Program-made: the position numbers and the translations under genes
In this document: positions 1-4,723 of the stretch, in pieces
Numbering within the stretch: position 1 is the first letter of the stretch
How the letters are laid out: the number at the start of each line of letters is the position of its first letter
The notes under the pieces: model-generated
The model's input: the letters and a program-made list of their open reading frames with translations, nothing else
Database searches by the model: none
Told to the model about the DNA's origin: nothing
NCBI GenBank assembly: GCA_024280875.1
Contig: JAJRPH010000340.1
Location: 1-7,657, forward strand
Direction of reading: 5' to 3'
Length of the DNA: 7,657 nucleotides
Source of the DNA: Deltaproteobacteria bacterium
Lineage (GTDB): Bacteria; Desulfobacterota; Desulfobacteria; Desulfobacterales; Desulfosalsimonadaceae

Positions 1-415
1 ACTTACCTGCATCTCTGATTTCAACAGTATTATCATTAATAAAAAGATATGAAGGCGATTGTGCTTTACCGGTGATGACAATACCGTCATAACCGGCAAA
101 CTTAAGATAAGCACCGAAAAAACCACCCACATTGCTGTCTCCCCAGAACCCGGTCAGGGGAGATTTCGAGCAGACGGTCCACCTGGCCACGCCATTCATT
201 TTCATGCCTGTCAATGGGCCAGTCATTAATACAAAAGGATTTGCGTCTGACAAAGCGTCAAATACCGGATTGTCCTTTATTATATCCAGATATATCTGTG
301 TGCCAAAACCCAGGCCGCCAATATGTTTTCTGGCGAAATCCATGTCCAACGGTTTTTTTTCAATACCGCCGGAGGACAGGTCGATATACAGGATTTGTCC
401 AGCATAACCGCCCAT
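1..415 (-). CDS. Aldehyde:ferredoxin oxidoreductase, N-terminal part (cut by window edge)
   Basis: The frame is open from the start codon to the window edge, giving about 138 residues of a family usually about 600 long. These enzymes oxidise aldehydes to carboxylic acids with a tungsten (or molybdenum) bis-pterin and a 4Fe-4S cluster, reducing ferredoxin in the cytoplasm. The N-terminal signature is clear: a start reading GGYAGQILYIDLS, then a TGPLTG motif, then KSPLTGFWGDSNVGGFFGAYLKFAGYDGIVITGKA, written here as KSPLTGFWGDSN followed by VGGFFGAYLKFAGYDG. This is the pterin-binding N domain; the cluster cysteines lie further on and are outside the window. Two starts are possible, ATG at 421 and ATG at 415. 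AGGAG at 425-429 sits 3 nt from the first and 9 nt from the second, so 415 is preferred. It is the third gene of a unit after the Fe-ADH and SCP2 genes, which suggests it finishes an alcohol-aldehyde-acid oxidation. The aldehyde is unknown. Confidence 0.9.
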   Translation of the reverse strand, partial: MGGYAGQILYIDLSSGGIEKKPLDMDFARKHIGGLGFGTQIYLDIIKDNPVFDALSDANPFVLMTGPLTGMKMNGVARWTVCSKSPLTGFWGDSNVGGFFGAYLKFAGYDGIVITGKAQSPSYLFINDNTVEIRDAGK

Positions 416-474
416 ATTCATCTTCTCCTAAAAATTTAAATGGTTTTTAATTGATGGCTTTAATTCCGTAAATA

Positions 475-488
475 GCTTTTACAAAAGC
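475..488. repeat. Small inverted repeat between SCP2 and AOR genes
   Basis: GCTTTT and AAAAGC form a perfect 6-bp inverted repeat around a 2-nt centre, so a hairpin would realistically have 4-5 pairs. It begins about 8 nt past the stop of the SCP2 gene, in the roughly 80-nt gap before the aldehyde oxidoreductase. There is no following T-run on the minus strand, so it is not a convincing terminator. It could affect mRNA stability or be chance. Confidence 0.25.
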
Positions 489-495
489 AATACGC

Positions 496-933
496 TTATG
501 CTGTAGGCGGTTTATACGCTTTTGTAATATTGTATTGCTCAAACCCGTTAGCATCAAGGTACTGCGGATACATTGCATAAGCCGGTTTAATCGCCGGAAG
601 GAGTTTCAATACTTTAGGGATCGGGCCTTTTGCGATCATTTCTTTACGGGTCAGGGCTTTTGTCAAATTCACCATACCAAACCAGAACCTGTGGGCAATA
701 TCTGAGGACATGGACATTTCAACAATGGCTTTTGTTTCAGTATCATGCGGTCGGATTTCGGCTTTGTCCCCTGAGCAGTCAATGACGATGATAAGATCCG
801 GATCACTGTATTTAAATCGAATAATCATTTTTGACTTTAACAGTTTATCCGCAATCAAAGGAGTGTCAGCAATCAAATTGAAAAAACCACCGATTACTTT
901 TTCAAAGTCTTCTGTACTTTTAAACATACCCAT
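496..933 (-). CDS. Stand-alone SCP2 sterol-binding domain protein
   Basis: This is a 145-residue cytosolic protein made of essentially one SCP2 domain, the fold that binds sterols, fatty acids and acyl-CoAs in a hydrophobic tunnel. It has no signal peptide. Visible family features are an N-terminal helix (about residues 7-33), a beta-rich middle (about 35-75), the stretch DIAHRFWFGMVNLTKAL at about 78-94, and a C-terminal GPIPKVLKLLPAIKP run at 103-117. The start ATG has AAGGAG 10 nt upstream. The gene begins 38 nt after the Fe-ADH stop and is followed by the aldehyde oxidoreductase, so the three are probably co-transcribed. It is clearly different in sequence from the SCP2 domain that ends the 910-residue protein, so it is not a recent copy of it. 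A role as carrier or docking protein for a hydrophobic substrate is inferred; it has no catalytic motif. Confidence 0.85.
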   Translation of the reverse strand: MGMFKSTEDFEKVIGGFFNLIADTPLIADKLLKSKMIIRFKYSDPDLIIVIDCSGDKAEIRPHDTETKAIVEMSMSSDIAHRFWFGMVNLTKALTRKEMIAKGPIPKVLKLLPAIKPAYAMYPQYLDANGFEQYNITKAYKPPTA

Positions 934-971
934 GATTTGTTTTCTCCTTATTTAATAGTTAATTTATGCGT

Positions 972-2147
972 TTAATATGCTTTCTGAATATAAGGTAATA
1001 ATTCTTCTTCGTCCATTTCACGCGGGTTATAGAAAGATGTCCCGTCATTTAAGGCGCCTTCCGCGATTGCTTCAAGTCCGTCTTCAGGAACCCCGACATC
1101 TCTTAATCTTAAAGGTAAAGCGTCAAGTTCATTTAATTGTTTTGAAAGTTTTCTAACTGCGGCAATGGCAAGTCTTGCCGCTTCTTCCTCGGATAACCCG
1201 GAGATATCCTCACCCATTACAGGAGCCAGGCGAGCCAGTTTTTCCTTAATTTCTTCGAAATTATATTCCATCCCAAAAGGAAGAAAAATTCCGTTTGCCA
1301 CACCGTGAGGAACCCGGTAAAGAGCACCGGTGGTATGGGCCATTCCATGAATACATCCCACCATGGAGTGGGAAAATGAAATGCCTGCCATCGTAGAGGC
1401 GATCGCCATGCCGCCGCGTGCTTCAATGTCATCAGCATTTTCGGTTGCAGAGACCAGATTCTTCATGATCAGTTCGATGGCGCCAACGGCAAATGCATCT
1501 GAAACAGGAGATGCCTGGGTGCCAACATAGGCCTCAATGGAATGTGTTAATGCATCCATCCCGGTAGCAGCGGTCATTTTCGGGGGGAGAGAAATCGTCA
1601 TTTGCGGGTCAAGTACCGCCAGATTCGGCAGAAGAAACTTATCCACAAATGCCAGTTTTTCTTTATTCTCCTCATCATAAATAACTGCAACCATCGTGAC
1701 TTCGCTGCCGGTTCCAGCAGTTGTGGGAATCACCACATGCGGTTTGAGCGGACGGGTCAATGTATGTGCGCCTGAGTAATCCTCAACCAGATCACCGCCT
1801 TCTGAAAATAAGATATTAGCAGCTTTTGCGGTATCGATAACGCTTCCACCTCCAATCGATATGATTCCTTCTGCACCTGTTGATTTTATCAGCTCCGCAC
1901 AGAATTTAACGTCTTTAAGGCGGGCATCCTGAGCAACATCCAGATATTTACCGGTCACTTCAAATCCGGCTTCTGAAAGCCCGTCGACAACTTTTTGGAC
2001 CAGCCCCAAATCGTTGATGATATTATCGGATACAATAAAATATTTTGTAATACCGATGATCTCGAGTTCGGGCTTTAAATCAGTCGCCACACCATCTTCA
2101 TAAACAACTTTGGTGGGGTTATAAAATTCAAAAAATTCAGGCAGCAT
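972..2147 (-). CDS. Iron-containing alcohol dehydrogenase (group III)
   Basis: This 391-residue cytosolic NAD(P)-dependent dehydrogenase matches the usual 380-390 length of the Fe-ADH family. The N-terminal dinucleotide-binding half carries GGGSVIDTAKA from residue 99 and PTTAGTGSEVT at 141-151. The C-terminal helical half carries the iron ligands D198, H202, H267 and H281, with the same internal spacing as in FucO (D196, H200, H263, H277). Family members interconvert alcohols and aldehydes; the substrate cannot be predicted. The start is ATG 2147, with AAGGAG 7 nt upstream and an N-terminus typical of the family. A longer reading from a TTG at 2189 would add 14 residues, but it has no ribosome binding site and starts almost at the predicted transcription start. 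It is the first gene of the unit with SCP2 and aldehyde:ferredoxin oxidoreductase, so the product aldehyde may be passed to the latter. All four metal ligands are intact. Confidence 0.95.
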   Translation of the reverse strand: MLPEFFEFYNPTKVVYEDGVATDLKPELEIIGITKYFIVSDNIINDLGLVQKVVDGLSEAGFEVTGKYLDVAQDARLKDVKFCAELIKSTGAEGIISIGGGSVIDTAKAANILFSEGGDLVEDYSGAHTLTRPLKPHVVIPTTAGTGSEVTMVAVIYDEENKEKLAFVDKFLLPNLAVLDPQMTISLPPKMTAATGMDALTHSIEAYVGTQASPVSDAFAVGAIELIMKNLVSATENADDIEARGGMAIASTMAGISFSHSMVGCIHGMAHTTGALYRVPHGVANGIFLPFGMEYNFEEIKEKLARLAPVMGEDISGLSEEEAARLAIAAVRKLSKQLNELDALPLRLRDVGVPEDGLEAIAEGALNDGTSFYNPREMDEEELLPYIQKAY

Positions 2148-2201
2148 GAGAAACTCCTTGCTTCGGGTTAAAAAAATTAAGTCGGCCAACCAGTTTAGTT
2201 T

Positions 2202-2230
2202 TTGATAGCACAGGTTTTTAATCCAGTCAA
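2202..2230 (-). promoter_or_regulatory. Sigma-70-type promoter of the Fe-ADH operon
   Basis: On the minus strand the sequence reads TTGACT (2230-2225), 17 nt, then TATCAA (2207-2202). The -35 matches 5 of 6 consensus bases and the -10 matches 4 of 6. The -10 is preceded by TGC, giving an extended -10. Predicted transcription start is near 2195, leaving a leader of about 48 nt to the ATG at 2147. This also argues against the longer TTG start at 2189. Confidence 0.6.
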
Positions 2231-2326
2231 TTAAATAAATTTAAATAGTTATATACCTTTTGATTTATTGTTAATATGGTAAATATTTTTTGAAGATCTT
2301 ATAAACACGGTTCATTACTACAAATA

Positions 2327-2341
2327 ATGTTTATTAAACAT
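2327..2341. promoter_or_regulatory. 15-bp palindrome, candidate operator
   Basis: ATGTTTATTAAACAT consists of perfect 7-bp arms ATGTTTA and TAAACAT around one central base. It lies about 11 nt upstream of the candidate -35 of the outer-membrane gene and about 100 nt upstream of the Fe-ADH promoter. Its symmetry and size suit a dimeric helix-turn-helix regulator, but no regulator gene is in the window, and such palindromes do occur by chance in AT-rich DNA. Confidence 0.3.
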
Positions 2342-2352
2342 ATTAAAAAAGG

Positions 2353-2381
2353 TTGAAAAAGAGGCTGGCTTCATTTAGAAA
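2353..2381 (+). promoter_or_regulatory. Candidate promoter of the outer-membrane gene
   Basis: TTGAAA (2353-2358), a 17-nt spacer and TAGAAA (2376-2381) match consensus at 5 of 6 and 4 of 6 bases. Transcription would begin near 2388, leaving about 60 nt before the ATG at 2450. In a region this AT-rich, such matches are expected by chance, so confidence is modest. Confidence 0.35.
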
Positions 2382-2449
2382 CAATTAACTTGATTCAATT
2401 TTTTTGAAGAAGGGGCAAAGCGGATATTTTTTGTTTAAAGGAGTATATT

Positions 2450-3364
2450 ATGCGATTTCGATTTTTTATTATGACGTTGACGGTTATTTTTATGGTTTCG
2501 ATTTCTGTTGAAAGCACTTTTGGCTGAGGGTGTGCAGCGCAGTCCCAGGCTACCTCCCAGGTTGGGGGGGCGAATATTCATGACCGGGTAAAAGATCAGG
2601 ATAGTAAACCATTTTTTGTTATAATAAAAGCCGGGAGTAAATATGACTCTCATGTTGACTCCGAAAGTGATAAAACAGGAGGTGAAACAGTCATTGTTGA
2701 AAGTCCCAGTGATACTTTATCCTTTCTTAGCTTTTCAGCCGGATGGCAGCACAATTTGGATGAAAACTTTGGGCTTAGAATCGATTATGGTGCATACGCT
2801 GATTTCCATAGTGATCTTGATGAATACGATGTAATTGATCAATCGATAACATTTGAACCCCAGTGGCGGATTAATTCCTTTCTTTGCAGCTTGCCAATAC
2901 GCTATACTTATGCAATGCAGGACAATAATTCCGATTACCATCGGTTTTCGATTTCACCGACCCTTACCGTTAAAATCCCAAATGTAAATAATGCGGTTGA
3001 AATTTACGGCATAATTGCCGGCACAAATGACGTGGATACATTTACTGATTTTGATGAGGACAGCCATTCACGCGGAGGAGGTGTGGGCTATGTCTTCTTT
3101 TCCAAAAACAGGACTTATTTTCGCATGTTGGGTGATTACCGGCATATATATTTTGATGAGAAAGTAAGAACCTATGATGGTACTTCAAATTCCACGGGAA
3201 ATAGGCATGATTCAATTATCAGTGTCACGGCTGAGCATAATATTCAAATTAACAATTATGCGGATATTTTCATCAATTATACCTATATGCATACCAAATC
3301 CAATGTAAGCTTCTATGATTATGACCGTTTTGTTATTGGATCCGGTATTTCATTAAATTTTTAA
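2450..3364 (+). CDS. Exported outer-membrane beta-barrel-like protein with in-frame TGA at codon 26
   Basis: I do not recognise a named family. One frame of 304 codons runs from ATG 2450 (AAGGAG at 2438-2443, spacing 6) to TAA 3362-3364, interrupted only by TGA at 2525-2527. Before it lies a classical signal peptide: MRFR, a hydrophobic core of about 16 residues, then ESTFG. After it the reading resumes as GCAAQSQATS and stays open for 278 codons. The mature part has alternating hydrophobic/polar strands, many Tyr and Phe, a GSKYDSHV-like motif near residues 62-69 common at the start of bacterial barrels, and a terminal ISLNF with final Phe, the usual BAM recognition end. No in-frame ATG follows the TGA, so reinitiation would lose export. 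The TGA may be a nonsense mutation or sequencing error (for example from TGG), making this a pseudogene, or selenocysteine (Gly-Sec-Gly-Cys). The gene stands alone between two operons on the other strand; its substrate is unknown. Confidence 0.7.
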
Positions 3365-3399
3365 TAGAGCAATTATCTAAAAAATCAAGTTTTTGTAAA

Positions 3400-3445
3400 A
3401 AAAACGGCTCTGAGATATCTTTTTTGATATCACAGAGCCGTTTTT
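3400..3445. terminator. Bidirectional rho-independent terminator
   Basis: Two 20-nt arms (3400-3419 and 3426-3445) pair fully except for one A-A mismatch, around a T6 loop (3420-3425). The core is CGGCTCTG with CAGAGCCG, extended by GATATC on the loop side. The arms begin in A8 (3397-3404) and end in T5 (3441-3445), giving a U-tract on either strand. It lies between the convergent ends of the outer-membrane gene (36 nt away) and the thiolase gene (37 nt away), so it can stop both. Confidence 0.92.
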
Positions 3446-3482
3446 AGTGTTTATGAAGCCATCAATTTTTTTTTCTATATCA

Positions 3483-4688
3483 TTATTCATATTTACCGAT
3501 AATTGAGATACTGCAAATGTTCTGGAATGGGAATCCCCCCAGATTGTGCGTCAATCCCAGTTTGGGGTTTTCAATTTGACGTTTATCCGCCCGACCGTGA
3601 AGCTGTTGATACATCTCATACAACATTCTTAAACCGGAAGCGCCGATGGGATGACCAAAGCATTTTAAGCCGCCGTCCGGCTGACAGGGAAGGCCACCAT
3701 CTAAATCATAAAAGCCGTCCATAATATCCTTTATGGCGTTCCCGCGTTTTGAGATATGGAGGTCTTCGTATGTTACAAACTCCGTAATTGAAAAGCAGTC
3801 ATGAACTTCCATCATACTGATTTCTTCTCTTGGATTCGTAACACCGGCTTCCTTATACGCCTGGGTGCTGCATTTTCTGGTGGTCATAAAGTGGTCGCCA
3901 TCCCAGTCGTTATATCCGGATTCTTCTCCGCTGCTCAATGCCAGCTGAAGGGCTTTTACTGATACGAGATCCTTTTTACCCAGTTTTTGGGCCATTTCCG
4001 GTGTTGTGACAATCGCGCAGGCCGACCCGTCACTCACGCCGCAACAGTCAAACAAACCCAGCGGATGCGCAATAATCGGGGAAGCCATGATTTGCTCTTC
4101 TGTGATTTTTTTCTGAAGATGTGCCTTGGGGCTTAATATACCGTTCGCATGGCTCTGGGCAGAGATGTGAGCGATGGCCCGTTTTAGATCTACATCTTTG
4201 ACTTTGTATTTTGCAGCATATGCACTGGCAAGCTGTGCAAAGGACCCCGGAGCCGTGAGGTTCGGCCACCATTGCCAGAGCAGGGAGCCGCTACTTGAGC
4301 CGCCACCAGGCAATCCGCCGTAGCCGGTATCTTTTAATTTTTCAACGCCCAGAGCCAGGCAGATATCATATGCGCCGGATGCAACCGCATAACAGGCACC
4401 CCGAAAAGCTTCTGTCCCGGTGGCACAGTAATTTTCCACACGGGTTACGGGTATCATCGGAAGCCGAAGGGTCGTCGCCAGCGGCATGGCTGTTTTGCCG
4501 ACATTGACTTCATCCATGCAGGTACCGAACCAGGCAGCCTCAATATCATTTTGTTCAATCCCGGCATCAGCCAGGCATTCTTCATATGCTTCCAGCATCA
4601 GTTCCTCAGCGCCAACATCCCAGCGCTCACCGAATTTAGTGCATCCCATGCCGATGATTGCGACTTTATCCTTAATTCCTGTAGCCAT
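3483..4688 (-). CDS. SCP2/archaeal-type thiolase (DUF35-partnered acetyl-CoA acyltransferase)
   Basis: This 401-residue cytosolic thiolase would catalyse CoA-dependent cleavage of a 3-ketoacyl-CoA to acetyl-CoA (or a similar unit) and a shortened acyl-CoA, or the reverse. The nucleophilic Cys is C88 in VENYCATGTEAF. HDCF at 296-299 replaces the NEAF loop of classical thiolases, and GHP at 345-347 carries the base H346. The usual CxG loop is absent and the C-terminus reads HNLGG at 381-385, as in SCP2-type thiolases, where the Cys of HDCF (here C298) is thought to take over. Residues 120-145 form a Gly/Ser-rich loop. AGGAGG lies 7 nt before ATG 4688. The gene begins 35 nt after the 910-residue gene, the last in the operon. 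Related thiolases (archaeal acetoacetyl-CoA thiolase, BbsB) need a separate DUF35 partner; here the only DUF35 domain visible is inside the neighbouring fusion. The substrate is not predictable. Confidence 0.92.
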   Translation of the reverse strand: MATGIKDKVAIIGMGCTKFGERWDVGAEELMLEAYEECLADAGIEQNDIEAAWFGTCMDEVNVGKTAMPLATTLRLPMIPVTRVENYCATGTEAFRGACYAVASGAYDICLALGVEKLKDTGYGGLPGGGSSSGSLLWQWWPNLTAPGSFAQLASAYAAKYKVKDVDLKRAIAHISAQSHANGILSPKAHLQKKITEEQIMASPIIAHPLGLFDCCGVSDGSACAIVTTPEMAQKLGKKDLVSVKALQLALSSGEESGYNDWDGDHFMTTRKCSTQAYKEAGVTNPREEISMMEVHDCFSITEFVTYEDLHISKRGNAIKDIMDGFYDLDGGLPCQPDGGLKCFGHPIGASGLRMLYEMYQQLHGRADKRQIENPKLGLTHNLGGFPFQNICSISIIGKYE

Positions 4689-4723
4689 GATTATTCCTCC
4701 TATTTATATACGGCAATCAATTT

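Larger units (their letters stand above)
2148..2449. other. Divergent intergenic region, 302 bp, AT-rich
   Basis: This gap separates the start of the minus-strand Fe-ADH gene from the start of the plus-strand outer-membrane gene. I see no gene in it. It holds one good minus-strand promoter, one weaker plus-strand promoter candidate and one 15-bp palindrome, each listed separately. The rest (about 2231-2326) is very AT-rich without clear structure. I looked for a sigma-54 type promoter on both strands and found none. Confidence 0.7.

Noticed and set aside
2148..2189. Longer start (TTG 2189) for the Fe-ADH, adding 14 residues
   Set aside because: No ribosome binding site, it overlaps the predicted transcription start, and the ATG at 2147 has AAGGAG at ideal spacing and a family-typical N-terminus.
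2148..2449. Sigma-54 promoter in the divergent region
   Set aside because: No TGGCAC-N5-TTGC-like pair was found on either strand.
2508..2594. Alternative frame around the TGA (reading LAEGVQRSP) as evidence for a double frameshift
   Set aside because: It needs two compensating indels and soon ends at TAA; a single TGA explains the data more simply, although the G7 run keeps it possible.
2435..2653. 72-codon minus-strand frame opposite the start of the outer-membrane gene
   Set aside because: Low-complexity basic sequence with no motif; the plus strand has a signal peptide, ribosome binding site and long frame here.
2756..3364. Starting the outer-membrane protein at the TTG at 2756
   Set aside because: No ribosome binding site there, it would remove the signal peptide and first strands, and the upstream frame is continuous except for the single TGA.
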